A DNA stretch of 64,000 nt from Kaistia dalseonensis (GCF_030814715.1 NZ_JAUSVO010000004.1:620001-684000); one strand, 5' to 3'; counted from the stretch's first letter, positions 27,217 to 36,680 are shown. Numbers and translations are program-made. Notes: a model not told the origin generated them from the letters alone.

Positions 27217-28404
27217 ATGACCGCAATGACGCGTCTTCGCCCGCCCCTGACATTCGCTCTTCTCGCCGCCCTGGCGATGGTTCTCGGCGCCTGTTCGGAT
27301 AGCGCCGAAAGCCCGAGGTCCGATACGGCCGAAGCGGAGGCAGCCACCGACCCGATCCGCATCTCCGTCCTGAAGGTGCAGCCGCACCGAGTGGTCGTCT
27401 ACGACGAACTGCCTGGCCGGGTATCGGCGCGTCGAACGGCCGAGATACGTCCGCAGGTCAACGGTATCGTGCGGTCGGTGATTTTCACCGAAGGGGCGGA
27501 GGTCCTGGCGGACCAGCCCTTGTTCCAGATCGATCCCGCGCCCTTCGCCGCCGATGTCGAGGCCGCCTCCGCCGTGCTGGCGCGGGCCGAGGCTGATCTC
27601 GTCAATGCCACGGTCAAGCATGAGCGGGTCCAGGCCCTGATGGCGGCTCAGGCCACGAGCGCCGCGGCACTCGGCGATGCCAAGGCGGCGCTGGCACAGG
27701 CGCGTGCAAGCGTCGCCGAGGCAGGGGCCAATTTGAGCCGTCGCGAACTCGAACTGGCGCACGCGACCATCCGCAGCCCGATCGCCGGGCGCATCGGTCA
27801 GGCCCTCACCTCCGAAGGTGGCCTGGCTTCCGTCGGCGCCGCGACAGCCCTCGCGGTCGTCCAGCAAATCGACAGCGTCTATCTCGACGTCCGTCAGTCT
27901 TCCATCCGTCGGGAGCAAGTTGAGGAAAGGCTAGACGGTAGCCGCAACGAGGATACCGGTGCTCTTCCGGTCCAAATCCTGACGATCACAGGAAAGCGCT
28001 ATGAGTTCCCCGGCAAGATCCTCTTCTCAGAGAGCACGGTGGATCCAGGCACGGGCAGCATTGCCATGCGCGTGGAGGTGCCGAACCCGCACCGACAACT
28101 GCTGCCGGGCATGTATCTGCACGCCAGAGTGGCGAGCGCCATCTACCCCGATGCTTTGACCGTGCCGCAGCAGGCCGTACGCCGCGATCCGTCGGGGCGA
28201 GCACAGCTCGCGGTGATCGGGGACGACAACAGCGCCCGCACCCGCGATGTCGAGCTCGGGCCGCTTGTGGAACGGCAATATGTCGTTCTGTCGGGCCTGA
28301 GGCCAGGCGAGACCGTGGTCGTCGAGGGCCAGGACCGCACAGGAGCGGGCCAGAAGCTGGAGCTTGTTCCCTACCAGCTCTCTTCGCCCAAGACCCAAAT
28401 CTGA
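27217..28404 (+). CDS. RND efflux periplasmic adaptor lipoprotein
   Basis: The 395-residue membrane-fusion protein has a lipoprotein signal (LAALAMVLGAC, lipidated Cys26) followed by an acidic linker, a lipoyl/barrel-sandwich region (GRVSARRTAEIRPQVNGIV), a helical hairpin (VLARAEADLVNATVKHERVQ) and the C-terminal beta-barrel and membrane-proximal domains (PGMYLHARVASAIYPD, VPQQAVRRDPSG). It links the inner-membrane pump encoded 12 bp downstream to an outer-membrane channel not present here. AcrA/MexC-like. Confidence 0.94.
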   Translation: MTAMTRLRPPLTFALLAALAMVLGACSDSAESPRSDTAEAEAATDPIRISVLKVQPHRVVVYDELPGRVSARRTAEIRPQVNGIVRSVIFTEGAEVLADQPLFQIDPAPFAADVEAASAVLARAEADLVNATVKHERVQALMAAQATSAAALGDAKAALAQARASVAEAGANLSRRELELAHATIRSPIAGRIGQALTSEGGLASVGAATALAVVQQIDSVYLDVRQSSIRREQVEERLDGSRNEDTGALPVQILTITGKRYEFPGKILFSESTVDPGTGSIAMRVEVPNPHRQLLPGMYLHARVASAIYPDALTVPQQAVRRDPSGRAQLAVIGDDNSARTRDVELGPLVERQYVVLSGLRPGETVVVEGQDRTGAGQKLELVPYQLSSPKTQI

Positions 28405-28416
28405 GGAGCCCGGTCC

Positions 28417-31400
28417 ATGCCCCAGTTCTTCATAGCGCGTCCCGTCTTTGCATGGGTCATTGCGATATTCATCGTGATGGCCGGCCTTGCCGCGATCCCG
28501 CAACTTCCGGTCTCGCGCTTTCCCGTGATTGCGCCGCCGAGCATCAGCATCAGCACGACCTATACCGGCGCCAGTGCGCAGACGATCAACGACAGCGTCA
28601 CGGCGCCGATCGAGCGCGAACTGACAGCGGTGAAGAACGTCCTCTATATCGAATCGTCTTCCGACTCGACCGGCAATGCCAGCATCACCGTCACGTTCAA
28701 GCCCGGCACCGACCCGGAACTCGCCCAGATCGATGTCCAGAACCGCCTCAGGGCCGTCGAGCAGCGCCTGCCCGAGCCGGTCCGGCGCGCAGGCCTCTCG
28801 GTGGAGGGCGTCACATCAGGCTTCCTGATGATCGTGTCGCTGCGCTCCGAGCAAGGCAGGGCCGCTTCGCTGGTGCTGGACGATTATCTCGCGCGCCGCC
28901 TGGCGCCGGAGCTGAAGCGCGTCGCCGGCGTCGGCCGCGTGCAGTCCTTCGGTTCGGAAGCCGCCATGCGTGTGTGGATCGATCCCGCGCGGCTGATTTC
29001 CTATTCGATCTCGATGGCCGAGATCGTGCAGTCGATCCAGTCCCAGAACGTCCAGGTCGCGCCGGGCCGGCTCGGCGAGGCTCCCACTGTCCCTGGCCAG
29101 GCCATCAGCGTTCCGCTCGGCCTTGATGGACAGCTGAGGACGCCGGAGGAATTCGCCGCCATCGTGCTGCGCTCCAACCCCGACGGCTCGAAGCTGACGC
29201 TCGGCGACGTGGCCAGGATCGAGATCGGCGCCCAGACGATGGGCTTCTCCATCTTCGAGGGTGGAAAGCCGGCCACGGCCGCGGCCATACAGCTCGCGCC
29301 CGGCGCCAATGCCGTCAGCACGTCGGAAGGCGTGCGCGCGCGTCTTGCGGAGCTCGCTGCATCGATGCCGGATGGCGTCACCTATGCCGTCTCCTACGAC
29401 ACGGCGCCCTTCGTGAAGCTCTCGATCGGCAAGGTCGTGCAGACGCTCGCCGAGGCCATGATCCTCGTGTTCCTGATCATGCTCCTATTCCTCCAGAACA
29501 TCCGCTACACGCTGATTCCAGCGATCGTCGCGCCGATCGCACTCCTCGGCACGTTCGCCGTGATGTGGGCGATCGGCTACTCGATCAACGTGCTGACGAT
29601 GTTCGGCATGGTGCTGGCAATCGGCATCATCGTCGACGACGCGATCGTCGTCGTCGAGAATGTCGAACGCCTGATGGCGACCGAGGGCCTGTCGCCCCGT
29701 GAGGCTACCCGCCGCGCCATGCGCGAGATCACCGGCGCGGTCATCGGCATCACCCTGGTTCTTACGGCCGTCTTCCTGCCGATGGGCCTCGCGGACGGCT
29801 CGGTCGGTGCGATCTACCGCCAGTTCACGGTATCGCTTGCGGTCTCGATCCTGTTCTCGGCCTTCCTCGCCCTCAGCCTGACGCCCGCGCTCTGCGCCAC
29901 GATCTTGAAGCCGGTCGCGCCTCATCACGAGCGCAAGGGCTTCTTTGTCTGGTTCAACCGCGGCTTCGAGAGGCTGACGAGGCGGTACACGTCATGGGCG
30001 GCGTGGCTCGTGCTGCGGACCGGTCGCGTCATGCTGGTCTATGGCGTCCTCGTTGGCGCGCTGGTCGTCGGCTACAGCGCGCTGCCGACCGCTTTCGTGC
30101 CGGCGGAAGACCAGGGAACGTTCATGACGTCCTTTACGCTGCCGGCCGACGCCACGGCCGAGCGTACGCAAGCCCTCGTCGAACGCTTCGACCGCTACGC
30201 CGCGACGCGCCCGGACATCGCCAACAATCTCTCCATCATGGGTTTCGGCTTTTCCGGCTCCGGGCCGAATGCAGCCATGTCATTCACCACGCTCAGGGAT
30301 TTCGAGGCGCGAAGCGGCAGCACCGACATTGAAATCGCAGCCGCCGAAGTGGCGATGCAGGCGGCGACGGAGGGCGACATCCTCATGATCAAGCCGCCCG
30401 CGATCGACGAGTTGGGCACTACGTCCAGCCTCGCTCTGCGATTGGTGGACCGCGCCAGCCGCGACGCGGAGGCCTTGCGGGCTGCGGCGGGGAAGCTCGT
30501 CGCGCTTGCCGGGCACAGCCGGCTGCTCCGGGACGTCCGCGTCGACGGATTGCCCAACGGGCCTGCTGTGAACCTTCGTGTCGACCGGCAGAAGGCCGGG
30601 GCGCTGGGTGTCTCCTTCTCCTCGATCAGCGACGTGCTCGCCTCCGCCATGGGCTCTACCTATGTCAACGACTTTCCGCGCGCCGGCGGCCTTCAGCAGG
30701 TCATTCTGCAGGCGCAGGCGAAGGACCGCATGCAGGTCGAGGACGTCCTGAAGCTGCATGTGCGCAACGACAAGGGCGGCATGGTGCCCCTTTCCGAGGT
30801 GGTGACGCCCGAATGGTCCGTCGGTCCGCTGCAACTCAATCGCTACAACGGCTATCCCTCGTTCAGCCTTTCGGCAGACGCCGCGCCCGGCGTATCGAGC
30901 GGCAAGGCCATGACCGAGATCGAGCAGATCGCCGCACAGCTCCCCGCCGGCTTCGCCGTCGAGTGGACGGGCCAATCGTTCCAGGAGCGCCAGTCCGGTG
31001 CGCAGGCGCCGCTTCTCGTCACGCTCTCTTTCGTCGTCGTGTTTCTTGTGCTTGCCGCCCTCTATGAGAGCTGGGCCATTCCGCTCTCGGTCATGCTCGT
31101 CGTTCCGCTCGGCATTTTGGGTGCGGTCGTGGCGGTGCATCTCAGGGGCATGGAGAATGACGTGTTCTTCAAGGTCGGGCTGATCACGCTGATCGGCCTT
31201 TCGGCCAAGAACGCGGTGCTGATCGTGGAATTCGCCCGCAGGCTGGTGGCGGAAGGGCGCTCGATTGGCGAGGCCGCGGTCCAGGCGGCGCGCCTGCGGC
31301 TTCGGCCCATCGTGATGACGTCGCTCGCCTTCACGCTCGGCATCGTGCCTCTGGTCATCGCCAAAGGCCCGAGTTCCGAAACCCAGAACGCGCTGGGCAC

Positions 31401-31545
31401 AGGCCTCTTCGGGGGCATGATTTCGGCCACAGTCCTCGCCGTGCTTTTCGTGCCCGTCTTCTTCGTTTTCATCATGCGGTTAGCAGAGCGCAAGGCGCGC
31501 GCCCAAGACGGGACAGGGCCGGCTCAGCCGCTCACCGCCGGCTGA
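28417..31545 (+). CDS. RND multidrug efflux permease (HAE1, AcrB-like)
   Basis: This is a full-length 1042-residue proton-driven exporter. It begins MPQFFIARPVFAWVIAIFIV as in AcrB/MexD, has two large periplasmic loops, and keeps the proton-relay residues in TM4 (GIIVDDAIVVVENVER) and the Lys in TM10 (LIGLSAKNAVLIVEFA). The SLTPALCATILKP segment is also typical. It forms an operon with the lipoprotein adaptor and sits opposite the BaeSR-like system. Substrates are probably drugs or amphiphiles; they cannot be named from sequence. Confidence 0.95.
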   Translation: MPQFFIARPVFAWVIAIFIVMAGLAAIPQLPVSRFPVIAPPSISISTTYTGASAQTINDSVTAPIERELTAVKNVLYIESSSDSTGNASITVTFKPGTDPELAQIDVQNRLRAVEQRLPEPVRRAGLSVEGVTSGFLMIVSLRSEQGRAASLVLDDYLARRLAPELKRVAGVGRVQSFGSEAAMRVWIDPARLISYSISMAEIVQSIQSQNVQVAPGRLGEAPTVPGQAISVPLGLDGQLRTPEEFAAIVLRSNPDGSKLTLGDVARIEIGAQTMGFSIFEGGKPATAAAIQLAPGANAVSTSEGVRARLAELAASMPDGVTYAVSYDTAPFVKLSIGKVVQTLAEAMILVFLIMLLFLQNIRYTLIPAIVAPIALLGTFAVMWAIGYSINVLTMFGMVLAIGIIVDDAIVVVENVERLMATEGLSPREATRRAMREITGAVIGITLVLTAVFLPMGLADGSVGAIYRQFTVSLAVSILFSAFLALSLTPALCATILKPVAPHHERKGFFVWFNRGFERLTRRYTSWAAWLVLRTGRVMLVYGVLVGALVVGYSALPTAFVPAEDQGTFMTSFTLPADATAERTQALVERFDRYAATRPDIANNLSIMGFGFSGSGPNAAMSFTTLRDFEARSGSTDIEIAAAEVAMQAATEGDILMIKPPAIDELGTTSSLALRLVDRASRDAEALRAAAGKLVALAGHSRLLRDVRVDGLPNGPAVNLRVDRQKAGALGVSFSSISDVLASAMGSTYVNDFPRAGGLQQVILQAQAKDRMQVEDVLKLHVRNDKGGMVPLSEVVTPEWSVGPLQLNRYNGYPSFSLSADAAPGVSSGKAMTEIEQIAAQLPAGFAVEWTGQSFQERQSGAQAPLLVTLSFVVVFLVLAALYESWAIPLSVMLVVPLGILGAVVAVHLRGMENDVFFKVGLITLIGLSAKNAVLIVEFARRLVAEGRSIGEAAVQAARLRLRPIVMTSLAFTLGIVPLVIAKGPSSETQNALGTGLFGGMISATVLAVLFVPVFFVFIMRLAERKARAQDGTGPAQPLTAG

Positions 31546-31619
31546 CAGCCCCGGCCCGCCGCCGAGCATCCGAAACCAATCCGACCTCCTTGCCTCTCTC
31601 CTCGATCTGGAAATAGCCT

Positions 31620-32153
31620 ATGACTGCCGCTTCCCAAGAAAGCCGGGTCACCCTCGACATCGCAACCGAGGCCGACCTGCCCCGCTTCAGCAAGGACCTT
31701 CAGGAGGCCTTCGCGATCACTGTGGTCGAAGAGTTTGGATCGATCGAGAAGGGGGCCGTCCCTTCGGGCGATGATGTGAACGACTCCTTCAAGGAGCCTA
31801 ACGCCGTTGTGCTCCGTATCCTCGAGGACGGGCGGTGGGTCGGCGGCGCGGTCGTTTCGATCAATGCCGAGACGCAGATCAATTCACTCGATTTCTTCTT
31901 CATCCGAGCCGACGAAATCGGCCGGGGCCTCGGCCGCAAGGCGTGGACGGCGATCGAACGATATTATCCCGACACGAAGGTCTGGATCACGCACACGCCC
32001 TATTTCGAGAAGCGCAATATCCATTTCTACGTCAATGTCTGCGGCTTCAGCATCGTCGAGTACTTCAACACGTACCACCCGGATCTGAGCCATCCGCCTG
32101 GCCCCGACCTTCCCGGAGGCGGCGGAATGTTCCGCTTCGAAAAACGCGTCTGA
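31620..32153 (+). CDS. GNAT-family N-acetyltransferase
   Basis: The 177-residue protein has a GNAT fold: [38 protein letters not shown] (acetyl-CoA pyrophosphate loop pattern R/Q-x-x-G-x-G, residues about 95-110) and [20 protein letters not shown]. The acceptor is unknown. It follows the RND permease by 74 bp without an obvious terminator, so it may be read from the same transcript; a resistance role is possible but only an inference. Confidence 0.85.
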   Translation: MTAASQESRVTLDIATEADLPRFSKDLQEAFAITVVEEFGSIEKGAVPSGDDVNDSFKEPNAVVLRILEDGRWVGGAVVSINAETQINSLDFFFIRADEIGRGLGRKAWTAIERYYPDTKVWITHTPYFEKRNIHFYVNVCGFSIVEYFNTYHPDLSHPPGPDLPGGGGMFRFEKRV

Positions 32154-32276
32154 CCTCAAAGCATGCCATCGCGTCGGTCTCCCTGGCGCGATCCCGTGGC
32201 GCGCGAGATCAAGGACTGTCTGCAACTCGCCGAGATGCCGCGCGATTTGGCCGACAATGAAGCCGCGTTGACCCCT

Positions 32277-32840
32277 TCACGGCTTTTCCCGGTTCGGTTC
32301 GGCTGCAATCGGCGTTGCTTCTGAGCGCCCGCTGCGATGGCTCAGCCACAGCAGCGCGAATCCGAACAGCGGGATGAAGATGTCGGTCCAGAAGATGATG
32401 CCGGCATTGCCCGGTGCGAAATCATGCGCGGTCAACATCTGGTAGAGATGGCCGACGGCGGCTCCCAGCGTGAAGATGCTCGGGCCGAGCACGGCGGCGA
32501 GGCGCAGATCATAGCTCCGGAAGGCTGCGAGCAGACCGACCGCGGCGAAGCCCAGGCTCGCGGTTCCGACCTCGAACTGGAACGGACTATCGGCCCAGCC
32601 GATGAAGCTGGCGGAAAGCTCGCCGAAGAAGACGTGCATGACGAAGTTATAGAAGTTGTCGATGCCGATGCTGAAGAAGACGTACCAGGCGAGAAGCTCT
32701 TCGACGACGAGCGGCCGATCGATGGCAGCTCTCGACCGCGCGATCGCAACAAGAGAGACGATCAGCCCGAGCACGAAGAAGCTCAGCGAATAGTTCGACA
32801 TCACGAAGGTGATGGTCTCTTTGATCCGATCGGCCAGCAT
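32277..32840 (-). CDS. DUF6790-family membrane protein
   Basis: The 187-residue protein has about six hydrophobic segments and the conserved stretch FFSIGIDNFYNFVMHVFFGE with FIGWADSPFQFEVGTASLGF, characteristic of DUF6790. GAAGGAG lies 7 bases before the ATG on 32838-32840; a GTG immediately upstream is also possible. Its function is not known. It follows the DUF1398 and MarR genes on the same strand, and may share MarR control. Confidence 0.78.
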   Translation of the reverse strand: MLADRIKETITFVMSNYSLSFFVLGLIVSLVAIARSRAAIDRPLVVEELLAWYVFFSIGIDNFYNFVMHVFFGELSASFIGWADSPFQFEVGTASLGFAAVGLLAAFRSYDLRLAAVLGPSIFTLGAAVGHLYQMLTAHDFAPGNAGIIFWTDIFIPLFGFALLWLSHRSGRSEATPIAAEPNREKP

Positions 32841-32984
32841 CACGGGACTCCTTCAACGTGAGAGGGAAATGGCTGTCGCGCGGGCGCAGGTCAGCAGGGT
32901 GCCGGAAGCGGCGCCGAGCCCGATGCAGATGGCGGGATGACCCCGCCCATCAACAATCCGGAATGCGTCATGACCGGTCCCCTG

Positions 32985-33386
32985 TCAGTTCGGGAAGTGC
33001 TCGACATGCGTTTCGGCGGTGCGGCCGAAATAGACGACGCGGCGGCCGAGAAACGAGACGAGATATCCCGCGCAGCCGGCGGCTTTCGCCTTCTCGCTGA
33101 AAGCGACATAGCTGTAGTCGGCGGGGTTCGCCTGCGCCCAGCGCACGAGGCGCTCGATCTCACTGGCATTGAAGGCGGGGGCGACATTGCCGTCTGAGGG
33201 CTGCATGTCCAGCATCACGCTGTCACCGTCCGGCAGATAGAAGGTCTGGGTATTGCGGCGATAGTCGACCGTGTAGCCCTCGAAGCCGGCCGTGATCAGC
33301 CTGCCGACGATCTCCGGAAAGCTCAGGCTTCCATCGTGAGCAGCATGCAGGCAATTTTCGGCAATAGAAATCCGTTCCGCGTCCAT
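32985..33386 (-). CDS. DUF1398-family protein
   Basis: The 133-residue protein beginning MDAERISIAENCLHAAHDGS has the DUF1398 pattern: FPEIVGRLITAGFEGYTVDY, RNTQTFYLPDG, and YSYVAFSEKAKAAGCAGYLV. The family occurs in bacteria and phages and has no assigned function. AAAGGAAA lies before the chosen ATG on 33384-33386. It starts 41 bp after the MarR stop on the same strand, so the two are likely co-transcribed. Confidence 0.82.
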   Translation of the reverse strand: MDAERISIAENCLHAAHDGSLSFPEIVGRLITAGFEGYTVDYRRNTQTFYLPDGDSVMLDMQPSDGNVAPAFNASEIERLVRWAQANPADYSYVAFSEKAKAAGCAGYLVSFLGRRVVYFGRTAETHVEHFPN

Positions 33387-33427
33387 GGCGGTTTCCTTTC
33401 TTTTCAAGATTGAGTTTGGCCGGCGGG

Positions 33428-33880
33428 TCAGTCCACCGGTGTTGCTTTCAGCTCGCGCCGTTCGGCGAGAATCCTCAGGATACGGTCGAGCATTTCGTGC
33501 TCTTCCTTCGTCAAAACGCCGAAAAATTCAGCGTCATTCGCGTCGGCAAGCGCTGCGAGGATCGGGATCTTGGCCCGCCCCGCTGTCGTAAGGGACAGGC
33601 TGTGCGCGCGCTTGTCCTGCTGGCTTTCCGCCCGCTCGACCAGTCCCTTGGCCACCAGCCTTTCCCCGAGTTTGCTGATCGCCCCCTTGGTCATGCCCAT
33701 CCTCTCGGCGAGCACTGACGGCGGTGTCGGCTCGCAATCGTAGAGCGCCCGCATGAACGACCACTCCGCCACGGTGACATCTTCGCCCGATACCTTGCGC
33801 GCGAACTCGTGCGACACGGCGTTTGACACCATCCGCATCCAGTATCCGGTGTGATCGGTCAATTCCGAGGCCGAGGTCAT
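33428..33880 (-). CDS. MarR-family transcriptional regulator
   Basis: This 150-residue winged-helix repressor begins MTSASELTDHTGYWMRMVSN. The DNA-binding core is TPPSVLAERMGMTKGAISKL with the wing LVERAESQQDKRAHSLSLT. The ATG on 33878-33880 is preceded by GGAG; the frame continues into the operator and is rejected. The inverted repeat at 33891-33934 immediately upstream overlaps a good promoter, so autorepression is expected. The downstream DUF1398 gene, and perhaps DUF6790, would be co-regulated. Confidence 0.92.
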   Translation of the reverse strand: MTSASELTDHTGYWMRMVSNAVSHEFARKVSGEDVTVAEWSFMRALYDCEPTPPSVLAERMGMTKGAISKLGERLVAKGLVERAESQQDKRAHSLSLTTAGRAKIPILAALADANDAEFFGVLTKEEHEMLDRILRILAERRELKATPVD

Positions 33881-33890
33881 GAAGCTCTCC

Positions 33891-33934
33891 TTGTTGACTA
33901 GGAAACTAGATCGATTAAGTTTCCTAGTCAACAA
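33891..33934 (-). promoter_or_regulatory. MarR operator: perfect 17-bp inverted repeat with embedded promoter
   Basis: Arms TTGTTGACTAGGAAACT (33891-33907) and AGTTTCCTAGTCAACAA (33918-33934) are perfectly complementary around a 10-base spacer. Read on the minus strand, TTGACT (33926-33931) and TAGTTT (33903-33908) are 17 bases apart, a plausible -35/-10 pair lying within the repeat. The initiation point would fall about 15 bases before the MarR ATG. Confidence 0.85.
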
Positions 33935-34110
33935 CATTGATGGGGACGAGCGTGTTCGATCGGTCGCCGCATTGCTGCGCCCTCGGTGCTGGTTCGAACG
34001 GCCCGGGGGCGGAGGCCGGATGGCTGCCTTCGTAAGGCCATAACAGGCTTCTGTTTGATTGGGGCCGGTCCATTCGACTAGACTTGGCGGTGACAGGGGA
34101 GCTCTCGAAA

Positions 34111-35265
34111 TTGGTTGCCTGCGACCTTAATCGTCGCCAGTTCGCGCTGCTCGGCCCAGCCCTGGGCGCGGCGTGGTTCACTCCGGCGAAAGCTGAAACG
34201 GGATCTGGAATGCTCTATCCGGGCGAAGAGTTGACCGAGGCGGCCGGCTATCCGGCTCTGGTGCGGTTCGAACCCGGCCGAGCGGGGCTTCCCGTCGTCG
34301 TGTTCGTCACGGGAGGAGGGGTGCTCGGCCGCGTCGCCTACGGACCACCGGACGGAAAGGCCGCCGATTTCCTCTGCCATTGGCTGCAAGAGGAGGGCTT
34401 TCCCTCTCTGGTCCTGTCCTATCCCATCGACAGCCCGGGCGTGTTTGACGCCGCATTCCCGCAATTTTCAGTCACGAACTGGGCGGAGCAGAGCGCCGAG
34501 ATCATCGCTCGCTACGTGGACCAGAATGGACTGCCGGCCAACGCGATCGTCCTCGGCTGGAGCATGGCGGGACGGATTGCAGAGCCGCTTCATGCCGCGC
34601 TGCGGGCGAGGGGAAAGGGCATCGAGCTGTTCGTCGCCATGGCGGCGGCGTCCGCGCTGCCCAATACGCTGCCCGGCCTCGACCAGTTGAAGCCGGCCGC
34701 GAGCGGCCTCGCCGCGATCAAGGGCGCCTATCTCGATTGGCTGCTGCAATGCCTCGCGAATCAGAACCAGGCGGCTGGCCATCTGGTGCTCGACGGAGAC
34801 CGTTTCACCCGCGAGATGACCGGCGACTTCCCGGTCGGGCTGGCGGCATCGGCGAAGCGCTACAGAGATGGCGCTTTCGTTTCCGACCCGGCCGGAGACG
34901 CGCTCGATGTCGGCACCGCGCAATACAGAGCCTTTCCGCCGCTCGCTTTGATGACGCACGCTTCTCGGATCGACGCGCGGCACGCACTCGCGGACCGCTC
35001 GACCTGGGGCGTCTACATCACCCAGCGGCTATGCGAAACGCTGGTCTTCTCGCAGCCCGACAAGCTCGCCTCGCTTTCCCCCGAGCAGTGGGCTTTGCTG
35101 GTCGAGCATGTCCGGGGCGCCGCAGAGTGGCTGAGCGCGAATTTGCCAGGCAACCATATGTTCTTCCTCGGCGAAAATGGCGCGAGGACGACGGTCGAGA
35201 CGCTGAAACGCCTCAGGCAAACCGCGGCAGACGTGACAGGCGAGATAGAGCGCCTGATGACGTGA
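34111..35265 (+). CDS. Exported alpha/beta-hydrolase-like protein with Tat signal
   Basis: The N-terminus CDLNRRQFALLGPALGAAW looks like a twin-arginine signal (RRQFAL), cleaved near PAKAE. The mature part has a VVVFVTGGGVLGRVAYG segment and the nucleophile elbow LGWSMAGRIAEP (Ser in GxSxAG), suggesting an alpha/beta-hydrolase fold; later regions match no family I know. TTG at 34111 is chosen because GGGGAG lies 9 bases upstream and gives a compact signal; the frame is open from a TTG at 34084. It has about 384 residues and no operon partner. Confidence 0.65.
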   Translation: MVACDLNRRQFALLGPALGAAWFTPAKAETGSGMLYPGEELTEAAGYPALVRFEPGRAGLPVVVFVTGGGVLGRVAYGPPDGKAADFLCHWLQEEGFPSLVLSYPIDSPGVFDAAFPQFSVTNWAEQSAEIIARYVDQNGLPANAIVLGWSMAGRIAEPLHAALRARGKGIELFVAMAAASALPNTLPGLDQLKPAASGLAAIKGAYLDWLLQCLANQNQAAGHLVLDGDRFTREMTGDFPVGLAASAKRYRDGAFVSDPAGDALDVGTAQYRAFPPLALMTHASRIDARHALADRSTWGVYITQRLCETLVFSQPDKLASLSPEQWALLVEHVRGAAEWLSANLPGNHMFFLGENGARTTVETLKRLRQTAADVTGEIERLMT

Positions 35266-35414
35266 GAACGCGCCGGGCCAAGCGCAGATCGAGGCGGCGA
35301 TTTCGGCCTTGCACGATCGCTCATAAGGCGATGGGGTGTTCCTGCTCTTGTTGACCCAGGCGGCCGGCTAGCGCGCTTGAACAGAAGGCTTTTCTGAAAG
35401 ACCAGCGCAACTGT

Positions 35415-35468
35415 CCGAAAGAAGCTGCGCCATCCCCGGTGAAACCTCCGGGGCGGCGTGTCTTTCGG
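35415..35468 (+). promoter_or_regulatory. Long interrupted stem-loop touching the adaptor ribosome binding site
   Basis: Outer arms CCGAAAGA (35415-35422) and TCTTTCGG (35461-35468) and inner arms CGCC plus CCCCGG against CCGGGG plus GGCG form a nested stem of about 18 pairs around the loop TGAAACCT. The right foot overlaps the GGAG at 35467-35470 that precedes the efflux adaptor ATG by 7 bases. No T-run follows, so it is not a simple terminator; a translational switch, attenuator or protein-binding dyad are possible. Confidence 0.65.
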
Positions 35469-35477
35469 AGCGGGGCC

Positions 35478-36677
35478 ATGGATGCCGATGTCGCAGTTTC
35501 GAGTTCGCACAGGTCGCGACGACCGCTGCGGTTGATTGTCGGCCTTGTGGCCACAGCTGTTCTGGCCGCGGCGGCGTTTGCCATCGTCCGCATGCTCAAT
35601 GTGCCGCCGCCGCCCGCGGCGCCGCCGGCGCCCGTGCCCGTCCAGGTGGCTACGGCCGCGACGGCCGATGTCCCAGTCTACCTGACCGGGCTCGGCACCG
35701 TGCAGGCCTACAACACCGTCACCGTCAAGACGCGAATCGATGGCGAGTTGCAGCAGGTCCTGTTCCGCGAGGGGCAGGATGTGAAGAAGGGCGATCTGCT
35801 CGCCATCATCGATCCGCGCAGCTATCAGGCAGCGCTCCAGCAGGCACAGGCGAAGCTGGACCAGGACAAGGCGGATCTCGCCAACGCGCAACTTATTCTC
35901 GCGCGTTACGCTGATCTGCAGAAGGGCGGTTTCAGCACGGTGCAGGACTACGACACGCAGAAAAGCGTCGTCCAGCAGTTGCAAGCCCAGATCGTTCAGG
36001 ATCAGTCTGCCATCGCCGTCGCCAATACCGCGCTTTCCTACACGCAGATCACCGCGCCGCTCGACGGGCGGACGGGCCTCCGGCTGATCGATCAAGGCAA
36101 TATCGTCTATTCCACCGATACGACCGGCCTCGTCGTCGTGACGCAGCTGCAGCCGATCTCGGTCATCGCGACCGTGCCGGAGCAGGCGCAGCCGGCCGTC
36201 GCCGCGGCTCTCGCCAGCGGCACCGTGGTGGCGGAGGCTTTGCCAAGGGGAGGGGATACGGCGCTCGATGTCGGGTCGCTGACGCTCATGGACAACCAGA
36301 TCGATCCGGCGAGCGGCACGCTGAAGCTCAAGGCGACCTTTCCGAACAGCCAGAACCGGCTCTGGCCCGGACAGTTCGTCAACCTGCGCCTCACGCTGCG
36401 GGTCGAGAAGAACGTGACGACGGTGCCGTCCGCCGCCCTGCAACGGGGACCGGACGGCTATCTCGTCTATGCGATCCAGCCCGATGGGACCGTGCAGCCG
36501 CGCGCGGTGCAGCCGGGACAGATCGCCGAAGGCACGGCCATTGTGAAAAGCGGCCTTGCGAGGGGCGACCGCGTGGTGACGGCAGGGCAGTACGGATTGC
36601 GGCCAGGCGTTCGCGTCAAGATCCAGTCGGCACCGGCCGCGCCGGCGTCTCTCGCCGCTCCCGAAGCCGCGAGCTGA
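35478..36677 (+). CDS. RND efflux periplasmic adaptor (MdtA-like)
   Basis: The 399-residue membrane-fusion protein has an uncleaved N-terminal anchor (LIVGLVATAVLAAAAFAIV), a Pro/Ala linker, a barrel-sandwich domain (GLGTVQAYNTVTVKTRIDGE, LLAIIDPRSYQAALQQAQ), a coiled hairpin, and typical MdtA sequences (SYTQITAPLDGRTGLRLIDQ, NQIDPASGTLKLKATFPN). ATG at 35478 follows GGAG by 7 bases; a GTG 13 codons upstream lies within the leader hairpin and is rejected. It forms an operon with the permease 3 bp downstream. Confidence 0.94.
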   Translation: MDADVAVSSSHRSRRPLRLIVGLVATAVLAAAAFAIVRMLNVPPPPAAPPAPVPVQVATAATADVPVYLTGLGTVQAYNTVTVKTRIDGELQQVLFREGQDVKKGDLLAIIDPRSYQAALQQAQAKLDQDKADLANAQLILARYADLQKGGFSTVQDYDTQKSVVQQLQAQIVQDQSAIAVANTALSYTQITAPLDGRTGLRLIDQGNIVYSTDTTGLVVVTQLQPISVIATVPEQAQPAVAAALASGTVVAEALPRGGDTALDVGSLTLMDNQIDPASGTLKLKATFPNSQNRLWPGQFVNLRLTLRVEKNVTTVPSAALQRGPDGYLVYAIQPDGTVQPRAVQPGQIAEGTAIVKSGLARGDRVVTAGQYGLRPGVRVKIQSAPAAPASLAAPEAAS

Positions 36678-36680
36678 ACC

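Noticed and set aside
32163-32324. 53-codon plus-strand frame after the GNAT gene (starts MPSRRSPWRDPVAREI)
   Set aside because: It resembles DUF1127 proteins only vaguely, lacks a ribosome binding site and overlaps the end of the DUF6790 gene.
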